Part shown: piece after piece, positions 17,622 through 26,385 of the stretch | Numbering within the stretch: the first letter of the stretch is position 1 | How the letters are laid out: each line of letters opens with the position of its first letter | Assembly: GCA_002162075.1 (NCBI GenBank) | Contig: CP021423.1 | Span: 620,001 to 684,000 of the forward strand | DNA from: Armatimonadetes bacterium Uphvl-Ar1 | GTDB taxonomy: Bacteria > Armatimonadota > Fimbriimonadia > Fimbriimonadales > Fimbriimonadaceae | Length of the DNA: 64,000 nt | Direction of reading: 5' to 3' | The notes under the pieces: model-generated | Databases searched by the model: none | What the model was told of the DNA's origin: nothing | What the model saw: only the letters and a program-made list of their open reading frames with translations | Translations under genes and position numbers: made by a program

Positions 17622-18391
17622 TTATGGCGTGATTTTGCGGAAAGTGTTTGCATATTTGGAGGGAAAATCGAATTCGGAGATCGGGACGGCGGAATTGATT
17701 TGATCGTTGACGAGGTAACCGAGGATGCGGCTCGTGCGTCCTTTGGTGGTTTTGGTGATCTCAAATTGGCGGAGGATATATGTGCCGGTGTCGAACCACT
17801 GGGTGATTTGGACTTGAGAATCAGAGCCTGGATTGAGAGCTTTGGCGTCGTAGCGTGTGACTTTTTTTCCGTTGAGGGTTTCGGGGACGGCGGGGGCGAC
17901 GACGGGAGCGGGGTTGGTGGCGAAACGCACGCCAAGGTCATCAATGGTGAGGGACATTTGACCTTCAGCGGGGCGGAGCGGTGGAGTGATTGGGGGAGAG
18001 GATATCCTTCTTCGGGAGCGGTGAGTTCGTAGACTTTTTCGGTGAGGTAAGCCGTCCACTTCTGTTTTTTGTTGTAGGCGGATTCGGCGACATCTTGGCC
18101 GTTGACATTGAGCTTGGTGCGTCGTCCGTCGGGGGAAATCACGAGTCCGACTTCTTGGCGGGTTCCGGTGCCTTCTTGGGGGATCGAGACCATGACGTAG
18201 GTGCCTCGGAATCCGGTGAGTTTGTTGATGGCTTCGGTTTTTTGGGTTTCGATTTGTTCAAATGAGGGGGCTTGGGCGAGATTTAGCGATGTTGTGATGA
18301 GGACAGCCCCTCCTTGAATCCCTCCCCAACTTGGGGAGGGTGAGGCGAATGGAACGCCGGCAAGTGCTACTGATGCGAGAAATGGGGTCAT
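17622..18391 (-). CDS. LolA/DUF2092-like exported protein (frameshifted in this sequence; repeat in signal peptide)
   Basis: An exported protein of about 256 residues once repaired. The fold pattern 'INKLTGFRGTYVMVSIPQEG' followed by 'RQEVGLVISPDGRRTKLNV' suggests the LolA/outer-membrane-lipoprotein-sorting superfamily. A run of five G at 17992-17996 needs one more base to join 'APEEGYPLP' to 'PITPPLRPAEGQMSLTIDD'; without it translation continues in the wrong frame to 17573. The signal peptide is interrupted in frame by a palindromic repeat encoding 'SPSPSWGGIQGG'; without it 'MTPFLASVALA...LITTSLNLAQA' reads as an ordinary signal sequence. Lies downstream of the aldehyde dehydrogenase operon. 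Confidence 0.65.
18308..18346. repeat. Palindromic CCCTCCCC repeat, copy D (inside a gene)
   Basis: CCCTCCCCAA (18320-18329), C, TTGGGGAGGG (18331-18340) is a perfect 10-base inverted repeat with flanks CCCCTCCTTGAAT and TGAGG. It lies within codons 17-30 of the LolA-like gene, in frame. Confidence 0.7.
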
Positions 18392-18480
18392 GGCGGTGGC
18401 TACTGGTTTAGACGAATTGGTATGGGTATTGGTTTATGGGGAATGTGAAATTTTGGGCTCGGAGTTGATGCGTCGGCTTT

Positions 18481-20777
18481 TTATGCACCGTAGGGTGTCC
18501 AAATGTTTTTGATTTGGGTTGATCGGCGGAGGAATTCGGGGTGGGGTTTGGTGAAGTCCACGGGGTGCGAGACACACCAGGTTTGTTTGAGGTTTCCGGA
18601 ACTGAGTGACTGGATGGTATGGGCTCCGGATTCGCCGGAGAAATGCCAAACGAGGTCAATGCCGAGATGATCGGCGACAGTTTTTTCGAGGTCGGTGTGG
18701 GGAGCGGTCAGGATATTGAAAACTCCGCCGGGGACATCCGAGGCTTCGAGAATGCGCATGAGTTCGACAGCGGGGAGGGGATTGGTCTCACTGGGGATGG
18801 CGACGACGGTGTTACCCATGCTGATGATTGGAAGGGTTGTCGCGAGGAGTCCGAGGAGGGCTGGTTCGTGAGGGGCGAAGGTTGCGGCAACTCCGATGGG
18901 TTCGTTGCGGGTGTAGATGAGGGCACGCATCGGGGCTTGGTGGACGGCTCCGTCGTACTTATCTGCCCAAGCGGCGTAGCGGAAAATCAGGTCAAGGCTG
19001 GCTTGAAATTCTTCCGGTGAGATGCCAGCATTGGCGAATTGAGATTCGGCTGCTTGAAGATTTTCGGCAATGTAGTAAAGGATTTGGGATTTCAGGAATT
19101 GAGTCGTGCTGGCCCAACTCGGTTGAGCGGCGGTGGCGGCTTCGACGGCGTTGCGGAGATCTTTGCGATTGGCGAGAGCGAATTCGTGCCCCTGGGCAGT
19201 GAACGAGTATCCACCATCTGGTCGAGCTTGTTTACCACCAACGTAGAGTTTGTGGGTGCGATCTATTTCTGGTTTCTGAACTGACTGGGTTGGGAAGTTA
19301 GTGGTTGCTTGGGGGAGGATTGGTTTGAGGTATTCGAACATTCCTTCGCGGCCCCCTTCTCGACCAAATCCTGATTCCCGGTAGCCTCCAAACCCGGCGG
19401 CGGCATCGAATTGGTTTGTGCAGTTTATCCAGATGATGCCGGATTTGACTTGCGCGGCGATGTCGTGGGCGATGTCGAGGTTTTGTGTCCAGATTGACCC
19501 GGCGAGTCCATAGACCGAATTGTTGGCGAGTTGGACGGCTTCGGCGGGGGTTCGGAAAGTCATGGCGACGAGGACAGGGCCGAAGATTTCTTCGATTGCA
19601 ACAGTGGAGGCGGGTTCAACATTGGTGAGGAGGGTGGGGGGGAAATAGTAGCCATCGGTTGGAAGATCGCACGGGGCTTGGAATATTGTTGCGCCTTCTT
19701 CAACCCCTTGGTTGACTAGGTTGTTTATTCGTTCGAGTTGCGAGCGGTCCACGATTGCGCCGAGATCGACGGCTTTGTCGAGAGGGTTGCCGACGCGGAG
19801 GGTTGCCATGCGTTGGCGGATTTTGGCGTAAAGTTTTTCGGAAACGGATTCTTGAACCAAAAGGCGGGACCCGGCGCAGCAGACTTGGCCTTGGTTGAAC
19901 CAGATGGCGTCTACGAGTCCTTCAACGGCACTGTCGAGGTCGGCGTCTTCAAAGACGATGAATGGGGATTTTCCGCCGAGTTCGAGGGAGAGTTTTTTGG
20001 TTGTTTGTGCTGTGGATTGGCGGATGATTCGTCCGACTTCGGTTGAGCCCGTGAAGGCGATTTTTTGGATTCCTGGGTGCTCGACGATAGCGCGTCCGGT
20101 TGACCCGTCGCCGGTGACTATGTTCACGACTCCAGGGGGGAGGCCGATTTGATCACAAATTTCGGCGAAGAGAAGGGCGGTGAGGGACGTAAATTCGGCA
20201 GGTTTGAGGATGACGGTATTGCCAGCAGCGAGAGCGGGGGCGATTTTCCAACTGAGCATGAGGAGGGGGAAATTCCAAGGGATGATTTGTCCGCATACAC
20301 CAACTGGTTGATAGCCGGGGAATTCTTCGGGGGCGAGCTTGGCCCATCCGGCATGGTAGTAAAAATGTCGAGCAACAAGGGGGATGTCGATGTCGCGGGT
20401 TTCGCGGATGGGTTTTCCGTTATCGAGGGTTTCGAGGACAGCGAGGAGGCGAGCGTGTTTTTGGATTTGTCGCGCGATTGCGTAGAGGTATTCGGCGCGG
20501 CGTTGGGGGAGAGGGCTTGCCAGGGGGCGAGGGCGGCTTGGGCGGCTTGAACCGCTTGGTTGACTTGCTCGGGGGAGGCCTGGGAAATTAGAGCGAGTTC
20601 GGTGCCGTCGGCGGGGTTAAGCGTGGGGAACGATTTTTCGGCTTTGACCCATTGGTTGTTGATGAATGAGCCGAAAGAGCGGGCGTGTTGGTCGAGCCAG
20701 GCGTGGGCGGCTTTGGCTTCTTCGGGTGCGGGGCCGTACGGGAGGTCTTGGTGGAGGAGATCAGCAACTTTGCTCAT
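18481..20777 (-). CDS. Two-domain aldehyde dehydrogenase, ALDH16-like (frameshifted in this sequence)
   Basis: About 766 residues when repaired. Residues 1-490 form a complete ALDH domain: 'PWNFPLLMLSWKIAPALAAG', NAD-binding 'FTGSTEVGR', catalytic Glu in 'LELGGKSPFIVFEDADL' and Cys in 'NQGQVCCAGSRLLVQ'. Residues about 510-766 are a second, degenerate ALDH domain ('EPIGVAATFAPHEPALLGLL') with no recognisable active-site pair. This is the ALDH16 architecture. A run of five G at 20505-20509 breaks the frame after 'APWQALSP'; one added base joins it to 'QRRAEYLYAIARQIQKHARLL'. The ATG is five bases after the deoC stop. With DeoC it could oxidise the acetaldehyde released from deoxyribose phosphate. 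Confidence 0.85.
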
Positions 20778-20782
20778 GGTTT

Positions 20783-21685
20783 TTAGCTCATTGGGTGGCG
20801 ATTAAATGCGGAATAGCGTCCGGAGACGTGGTGTTCGAGTTGGCGTTCGATATCGGAGAGGAGGGTGGATGCGCCGATCCGGAAAAGATGGGGGGAGAGC
20901 CAGTCGTTGCCGAGTTCATCTTTCATAAGCATGAGGTATTCGGTGGCTTGTTTGGCGGTGCGGATCCCTCCGGCGGGTTTGAACCCGATTTTGACTCCCG
21001 TGCGCTCGTTGTATTCGCGGATGAGGCGGGTCATGATGAAGGCGAAGGGGAGGGTGGCGTTGACGGGTTCTTTGCCAGTTGACGTTTTGATGAAGTCGGC
21101 TCCGGCCATCATGCAAACAGCGGATGCGCGCGCGACGTTTGTGTAGGTGCCGAGTTCGCCGGTGGCGAGAATTGCTTTGACGTGAGCTGAGCCGCAGGCA
21201 TCTCGGAAGGCGCGCATTTCGTCGTAGAGGGCGGACCAATTTTGATTGAGGGCATGGGCCCGGGTGATAACGATGTCAATTTCGTGGGCGCCATCTTGGA
21301 CGGATTGATGGATTTCTTCGAGACGTTGTTTGAAGGGGCTGAGCCCGGCGGGGAATCCGGTGCTGACGGCTGCGACGGGGATTCCGGAGCCTTGGAGATT
21401 ACGGACGGCGTCGGCGACATAGGCATGGTAGACGCAGACGGCTCCTGTGTGGACGGGCTTAATGCCGAGTCGTGTTTGGAGGTCGGGAGTGATTGGCTGT
21501 CGGGCTTTGGCGCACAGGCGGTGGACGTTGCTGGGGGTGTCATCGCCGCTGAGAGTGGTGAGGTCAATGCATTCGATGGCGCGGATGAGGTAGGCGGCTT
21601 GGTGGTCTTTTTTGACGGTGCGGCGTTTGGTGAAAGTGTCGGCGCGGCGGTCAACGGCGGATCGGTTGATGGTGAGGGATTGCAC
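20783..21685 (-). CDS. deoC: Deoxyribose-phosphate aldolase
   Basis: DeoC splits 2-deoxyribose 5-phosphate into glyceraldehyde 3-phosphate and acetaldehyde in nucleoside catabolism. The 300-residue protein has the class I aldolase residues: 'HVKAILATGEL', the Schiff-base Lys in 'DFIKTSTGK' and 'GFKPAGGIRT'. It carries an extra N-terminal 60 residues before 'LTTLSGDDTPSNV' compared with short DeoC forms, as in the longer eukaryotic-like subgroup. The start codon is GTG at 21685. The dehydrogenase gene follows directly, forming a deoC-aldh operon. Confidence 0.93.
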   Translation of the reverse strand: MQSLTINRSAVDRRADTFTKRRTVKKDHQAAYLIRAIECIDLTTLSGDDTPSNVHRLCAKARQPITPDLQTRLGIKPVHTGAVCVYHAYVADAVRNLQGSGIPVAAVSTGFPAGLSPFKQRLEEIHQSVQDGAHEIDIVITRAHALNQNWSALYDEMRAFRDACGSAHVKAILATGELGTYTNVARASAVCMMAGADFIKTSTGKEPVNATLPFAFIMTRLIREYNERTGVKIGFKPAGGIRTAKQATEYLMLMKDELGNDWLSPHLFRIGASTLLSDIERQLEHHVSGRYSAFNRHPMS

Positions 21686-21821
21686 CCAATCGAGGTCGAG
21701 GGGGTGCCGGGGTTTCGGTCAGCGGGAATGGGCAGGTGGGCGGGGTTTTGGGTGAATTGAGTAGTGATAGTGGGATTGGGGGCGAGGTTTTCGATGGGGG
21801 GAGTATATCAGAGGTCTGGCC

Positions 21822-21854
21822 AATAAAGAGGCCCGCCCTTTTGGGGAGCGGGCC
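21822..21854 (-). terminator. Rho-independent terminator after PEP-CTERM gene
   Basis: GGCCCGC (21830-21836) pairs with GCGGGCC (21848-21854). Read on the minus strand the hairpin is followed by CTCTTTATT. It lies 20 bases past the stop of the PEP-CTERM gene. Confidence 0.7.
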
Positions 21855-21874
21855 GTTGATTGTCTGCTTGCAAG

Positions 21875-23008
21875 TTAGGACGATGTTTTGTTTTGGCGGT
21901 TGGCTTTGCGGTTGCGGAGGAGCGCGAGGGCGGCGAGTCCTGCCATGGTGAATGGTTCGGGCACGGCTTCTGGTGTGAGAAGGTATGCGCGGAGTTCTTG
22001 GTTTGCATTGAAGCCGGTTGCGACGATCCAGCCTTGGTCGTTGACTGCCTCTCCAATACGCAGGAGGACGCCGGAGTCGGGGTTGATGAGGAGTGTGTTG
22101 AGATCGTAGCCGATGCCATTTTCCCAGACGACGGCTCTTGTTTCAATTCCATCGGGGGAACTGTTACCGACGACGATTCCGAGTTCGTTGATATCGTTGG
22201 CAACGGAGCTACTGTTGAACCCGGTTGGGCGAAGGAGTTCAGTCCCGCTACTGCTTGAATTCATCCAGAGGGTTGCTCGGCGGGTATCGACGGTGAGATT
22301 ACTAGAGACTCCGATGATCATTCCGGCGTTATTGAGCCCACGGGCTTCGCCCCGATCAGTTCCACTGAGGAGGGATAAGCGTGAAGCTCCGCCCGAACCG
22401 TTAAAAACGAGAGCTTGGTTTGCGGTATCCCCGTTCAAGCGTCCTACCCCGACAATGAGGTTGCCGTTGTTGATTGCAACGGCCCTGGATGCTTGCCCCG
22501 AGGCGAATCCAACTGTAGCAAGGTTGACTATTCCGCCTGAGTTCCAGAGAACGGCGGTTTCGCTGCCGGAAGCAGTTGAGGTTCGAGATGAGCCGACTAT
22601 TGTGTTGCTGTCGTTGATTCCGAGAGTTGATGTTTGACCGCCTAGGTCGGCGAGTTGGATCGTTGTGTTGGTCGCGCTGTTGAAATATGCGCCTCGGGTT
22701 GTTGCGGCGGTGGTTCCGGTTCTTACCGTTGCGGCGGCGTTACCGAGTGCGTTGAGGGCGGTTCCGGAAGGTTGGCGAGTATTTCCTGGGATTAGCGGAA
22801 TCGTTGTGAAAGTTCCGGTGTTGCCTTCGAGGACGTACGAACCTCCGAAGCCGATCTGGCCATTATTGTTGAGGCCAAAAGTTGATCCTCCAGCGAGGCC
22901 TTGAGCGGGCCCAAGTTCGGTCATCCGGTAGGTGGTTTGGGCTTGGGCGAGAGCACAACAGCACATGGCGGCGATGATGAGATTGGTTCTGCAGTTCTTG
23001 AATTTCAT
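21875..23008 (-). CDS. PEP-CTERM protein with HAF-type repeats
   Basis: A 377-residue secreted protein. The start is ATG 23008, preceded by GAGGAGA, rather than the longer frame from 23101. The signal peptide ends near 'AMCCCALAQAQ'. The body has repeated 'LGINDSNTIVGSS', 'INNGNLIVGVG', 'LNNAGMIIGVSS' and 'INELGIVVGNSS' units spaced by about 45-60 residues, the pattern of the HAF extracellular repeat family. The C-terminus is a PEP-CTERM sorting signal: 'VPEP', a hydrophobic helix 'FTMAGLAALALL' and the basic tail 'RNRKANRQ', the substrate of an exosortase encoded elsewhere. Function unknown; probably cell-surface or matrix. Confidence 0.88.
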   Translation of the reverse strand: MKFKNCRTNLIIAAMCCCALAQAQTTYRMTELGPAQGLAGGSTFGLNNNGQIGFGGSYVLEGNTGTFTTIPLIPGNTRQPSGTALNALGNAAATVRTGTTAATTRGAYFNSATNTTIQLADLGGQTSTLGINDSNTIVGSSRTSTASGSETAVLWNSGGIVNLATVGFASGQASRAVAINNGNLIVGVGRLNGDTANQALVFNGSGGASRLSLLSGTDRGEARGLNNAGMIIGVSSNLTVDTRRATLWMNSSSSGTELLRPTGFNSSSVANDINELGIVVGNSSPDGIETRAVVWENGIGYDLNTLLINPDSGVLLRIGEAVNDQGWIVATGFNANQELRAYLLTPEAVPEPFTMAGLAALALLRNRKANRQNKTSS

Positions 23009-23196
23009 GGTCTTCTCCTCAGTGAGTGAATGGAATGGCACAAGGCAGAGCCGAGTGCGTAGTGAGGATGATATGTAAATTTCAGGCTGAGAGTTGTGCA
23101 TCGTAAAGAGAAGTTTGGGCTAGTTCAGACAGGAAGTTGAGTTTTGGTGAACTTCACAAGGGGAAATTAAGACACACAGGTGTATATACTTGGGGA

Positions 23197-23853
23197 ATGA
23201 CGGGTGATGGTTGGGTAGGGCTGGGGGTGCGGATGCGCGAGATTCGGTTGAGGGCGGGGATTTCGATTCGGGAGGCGAGTGCTCGTTCTGGAGTGGATAA
23301 GAATACGGTGATGCGGTTGGAGCGAGGGCTTCCGGTGCGCGAGGGGAGTCGGGAGAAAATTTGCGCGGCATACGGTGTTTTGAGTATGCGTCCGGCATTT
23401 GAAGATGTGGCGGTTGAGCGCGGCGAGGGTTTTGCGTTGTCGCGTAAGGGCATTGGCCGGTGGTATCGGATGGACTTGGTGAACGATTATGAGCCTAGTT
23501 TGGTTTCGACCTCGGAAGAGGTTCAAGAGGAGCGGGAGCGTCGGCGGTTGGGCGGGTTGGGGTTTGCGAATCAGTTTTTTCGGAGGTTGGGGGCGGAGCT
23601 TCCGGGTGGGGCGTTCCGGGGCGGGGTTGTGGAGGTGTATGGTCGGAGTGGCTATGCCAGTCAGGCGAGCGGGGAGGCTTTTGTTATGTGTCTTCGGGGG
23701 CGTGTGGTTTTTCGTTTTCCTAGTGGGGATGTTGTCTTGGCCGAGGGCGATTCGGTGGTTTTTGATCGGACTTTGATGCGGATGCATGAGCCAGCGGAGG
23801 GGATGGAGAAGGGGGATTTGCCGTGTGTTATTTTGTATTTGCAGATTGACTAG
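23197..23853 (+). CDS. XRE-family regulator with C-terminal cupin domain
   Basis: A 218-residue transcription regulator. Residues 8-62 form a helix-turn-helix ('MREIRLRAGISIREASARSG' region, then 'VDKNTVMRLERG'). Residues about 140-215 form a small cupin ('GGVVEVYGRSGYASQASGEA', 'CLRGRVVFRF', 'VLAEGDSVVFD'), which in such proteins senses a small ligand. ATG 23197 with GGGGA five bases upstream is preferred over the frame start at 23137. The target is unknown; it faces away from the PEP-CTERM gene, and its stop shares CTAG with the marC stop. Confidence 0.82.
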   Translation: MTGDGWVGLGVRMREIRLRAGISIREASARSGVDKNTVMRLERGLPVREGSREKICAAYGVLSMRPAFEDVAVERGEGFALSRKGIGRWYRMDLVNDYEPSLVSTSEEVQEERERRRLGGLGFANQFFRRLGAELPGGAFRGGVVEVYGRSGYASQASGEAFVMCLRGRVVFRFPSGDVVLAEGDSVVFDRTLMRMHEPAEGMEKGDLPCVILYLQID

Positions 23854-24524
23854 CTGAATAGAGTTGGCATTAGGCTTTTGAGAGCGGAGATGACGAATTG
23901 GATTGCAAGGGCGCAGAGGAGGAGGCCCATGAGTCGGGAGAGGATGGCGATTCCGGTGGAGCGGAGGATTTTGACGAGGGCTGATGCGCTGAGGAGGATG
24001 AGGTAGGTGCTCAGGGCACAGGCGAGGCAAGCGGCGGCAACGAGTCCGTAGCCGACGAGGAGATTGGGTTGGGATTTGGCTTGATTGCCGAACAGGATGA
24101 CGGTTGAGATAGATCCTGGTCCGACGAAGAGGGGGGTGCCGATGGGGACGATAAGGTCCCGGAAACGGGCGCGGGCTTCTTGGAATGAACTGAGATTTTC
24201 TTCTTCTTGGGCAACGAATCGGTCGATGAATCGGGTTGTGCCTTGGATCATGGTGAGGCCGGTGCTGAACAGGAGGATGCCGCCAGCGATTTGGAAGGCT
24301 TGGATGGAGATTCCGAAGAACTGGAGGAGAGGATCTCCGATGAGGAGTACGGCGCAGAGGGCGATGACGACGAAGATGCTGATGACGGCGGCCATTGACC
24401 GCTGGACGCTGGATTTAGTTTGTTCGTTGATGGCAAGGAAGATAGGGATGATGCTGAAAGGGTTGAGAACAGCGAAGATCGCAGCGAATGCCGTGAGGGC
24501 GAATTGGAATTGAGCGGCGGTCAT
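23850..24524 (-). CDS. MarC-family integral membrane protein
   Basis: A 224-residue protein with six predicted membrane segments and the MarC/UPF0056 landmarks 'AAIFAVLNPFSIIPIFLAI', 'FFGISIQAFQIAGGILLFSTGL' and 'IVPIGTPLFVGPGSISTVI'. The family has unknown transport function; the name from multiple antibiotic resistance is historical. Convergent with the cupin regulator, sharing a four-base CTAG stop overlap. Confidence 0.9.
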   Translation of the reverse strand: MTAAQFQFALTAFAAIFAVLNPFSIIPIFLAINEQTKSSVQRSMAAVISIFVVIALCAVLLIGDPLLQFFGISIQAFQIAGGILLFSTGLTMIQGTTRFIDRFVAQEEENLSSFQEARARFRDLIVPIGTPLFVGPGSISTVILFGNQAKSQPNLLVGYGLVAAACLACALSTYLILLSASALVKILRSTGIAILSRLMGLLLCALAIQFVISALKSLMPTLFS

Positions 24525-24695
24525 TTCGTTTTCTTCCGTAGATATTGTGAAAGCAAGGTTTATCTGGGATTGGCAAATGGATTAGGTTGGACCTAACAAG
24601 ATTTACTTCGGAAGTGAGGCGGTGACTATTGGACTTCCAACGTGAGGAGAATTGCGGGAGTGAACTTCGTTCGTTCTGTCTCGTTATGAGCATCT

Positions 24696-25631
24696 ATGAT
24701 TCAAGCGGTATTGATGGTGGCGGTGTTGGGGCAGGCGAGTAGTCTGAACTTTGATGGGGCTTGGGAATATGCGAAAGTGCGGGGGAGCGATGCGATGGTG
24801 GTGATGGTGGATGGGAAGGTGGTTCACCGGGCCGGGGATGTGGACGACCGGAACCAGATTTTGGCGAGCGGGACGAAGAGTTTTTGTGCGGTTGCGATGG
24901 CATGCGCAGTGCAAGATGGGAAAGTATCGGGTTGGCATGAGAAGTTGGAGGTGGCTCTGCCGGAATGGAAAGATGATGCGCGGGGAGATATTACTTATCG
25001 TCAGCTTTTGAGCTTGAGCAGCGGGATTGGGGGGGAGAGTCCGGGCGGAAGTTTGGCGGCACCTACGGAGGAGCAGATTTTGGCGGCAAAGCAGGTTTTC
25101 CCGGCGGGGCGACGGTTCCTATATGGGCCGATGCCGTTTAATGTGTTTAGTTTGGCTCTGGAGCGGAAGCTGGGTGGGGAGAAATTGCATGAGTTTTTGG
25201 AGCGGCGGGTTTTTGGGCCATTGGAGATGAAAGTGAGCTATGGTGGTCGCCAAGTTGAGGGCCGAGTGCAGGTTGCGGGGATGGGGCGGTGTTCGCCGAA
25301 CGACTGGGTGAAGCTGGGCGAGTTGATGTGGCGGAACGGAAAGTTGGGAGATAAGCAGATGTGGGATGCGCAGGCTTATTCGGAGAGTCAGAAGCAACAG
25401 GGAGCGGGAACGCAGTACGGATTGACGCATTGGTTGAGCCCTGAAGCAAATCCGCGCACGGGAGGCGGAACGGGTTCGGCAGTGCCGATGTTCTTGGCGG
25501 CGGGGGCGGGGAAGCAGTTGTTGATTGTGATTCCGAGCGAGAAGATGGTGGTTGTTCGAACGGGACGGGATCGGGGATCGGAAGGGGAGTTTAGTGGGAG
25601 TGAGATGTTCAAAATACTCACCAAGGGTTGA
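24696..25631 (+). CDS. Serine hydrolase, beta-lactamase/class C fold
   Basis: A 311-residue exported protein with a short N-terminal hydrophobic segment ending near 'LGQASS'. The SxxK motif is 'SGTK' (S58, K61); the second-motif Tyr is likely in 'RFLYGPMPFNVFSLALERKL', and 'LLSLSSGIG' matches the usual Tyr/Leu-Thr-Ser-Gly block of class C-like hydrolases. Likely a periplasmic esterase, peptidase or carboxypeptidase-like enzyme rather than a true beta-lactamase. Its 3' end overlaps the convergent nucleotidyltransferase gene by 14 bases. Confidence 0.82.
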   Translation: MIQAVLMVAVLGQASSLNFDGAWEYAKVRGSDAMVVMVDGKVVHRAGDVDDRNQILASGTKSFCAVAMACAVQDGKVSGWHEKLEVALPEWKDDARGDITYRQLLSLSSGIGGESPGGSLAAPTEEQILAAKQVFPAGRRFLYGPMPFNVFSLALERKLGGEKLHEFLERRVFGPLEMKVSYGGRQVEGRVQVAGMGRCSPNDWVKLGELMWRNGKLGDKQMWDAQAYSESQKQQGAGTQYGLTHWLSPEANPRTGGGTGSAVPMFLAAGAGKQLLIVIPSEKMVVVRTGRDRGSEGEFSGSEMFKILTKG

Positions 25632-26385
25632 GCCTCAGCGCAGTCGAGCGTAACAGATCCAAAAGAGGTTGGGATTCGGGGACTGTCGTTTGGTTCAAGT
25701 TCAATGTCATGAGCCGCTCAAGTTCGGCGGTAACGTATGAATGGAGGATTGGGTTGACAGGTCCGGATTGGAATTCGTTGGAAGTGGTCTTAATTGAGAG
25801 CAATTCGGCGATTGCTTCATTGATTGTTGCGGGAAGGTCGCTATCTTGGACAAGGTCAGAAAAGAGCATTGGCGGCCAGACTTGATTGCGTTCAATGAAT
25901 TGGCATGCGAGAATTGGGCGAAGGCAGTAGAGGTACTTTTTATAATTGATCACTTCGCCGGTAACGAATTTATGGTAGTTCGTTTTTGCCATAGATCGAT
26001 AGTGGTACAGGCCAGCTGAGAGCGATTGATACTTGGGAATCAGTGACGAAAGCTCTGTGATGAACTGGTTGTTCTGCATATAGATATGTGGGCTGGCGAG
26101 CCATTCGTAGAGCGAAGGATTTGACTTTCGGAATAGAAAAAGTGCCTTTGGGAGATCCCAACCAGCGAGGTCGATGTCGTTCGGTAGAAATTTATCAATG
26201 GTGTCCCGTTGCGGATCAAGGGTGAGATAGTGGAGAGGTGGACGAACATAAATAAAGCGGACATCCCAGTCACTGTCGGGGCTGGCAAACCCCCATGCCC
26301 TTGAGCCGGATTCGGCCGCGAAGAGGACGGTGATTTGTTCTTGGTGCTCAAGAGTACTGAGCTGAGCTTGAATTTCTTGGATCAT
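25618..26385 (-). CDS. Nucleotidyltransferase of the RlaP/YcgL type
   Basis: A 255-residue DNA polymerase beta-superfamily nucleotidyltransferase. The G-S motif is 'GSRAWGFASP' (27-36), followed by 'DSDWDVRFIY' with catalytic D39 and D41; 'NPSLYEWLASP' and 'NYKKYLYCLRPILACQFI' are typical of the family named for association with RNA repair. The target molecule is unknown. No RNA ligase is present in this neighbourhood. Last gene of a five-gene minus-strand operon; its start overlaps the sialidase stop by four bases. Confidence 0.8.
   Translation of the reverse strand: MIQEIQAQLSTLEHQEQITVLFAAESGSRAWGFASPDSDWDVRFIYVRPPLHYLTLDPQRDTIDKFLPNDIDLAGWDLPKALFLFRKSNPSLYEWLASPHIYMQNNQFITELSSLIPKYQSLSAGLYHYRSMAKTNYHKFVTGEVINYKKYLYCLRPILACQFIERNQVWPPMLFSDLVQDSDLPATINEAIAELLSIKTTSNEFQSGPVNPILHSYVTAELERLMTLNLNQTTVPESQPLLDLLRSTALRLNPW

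Noticed and set aside
23167-24030. A 287-residue minus-strand ORF opposite the cupin regulator
   Set aside because: Low-complexity His/Pro/Arg composition, no homology, and it is the antisense of a clear regulator and the marC end.
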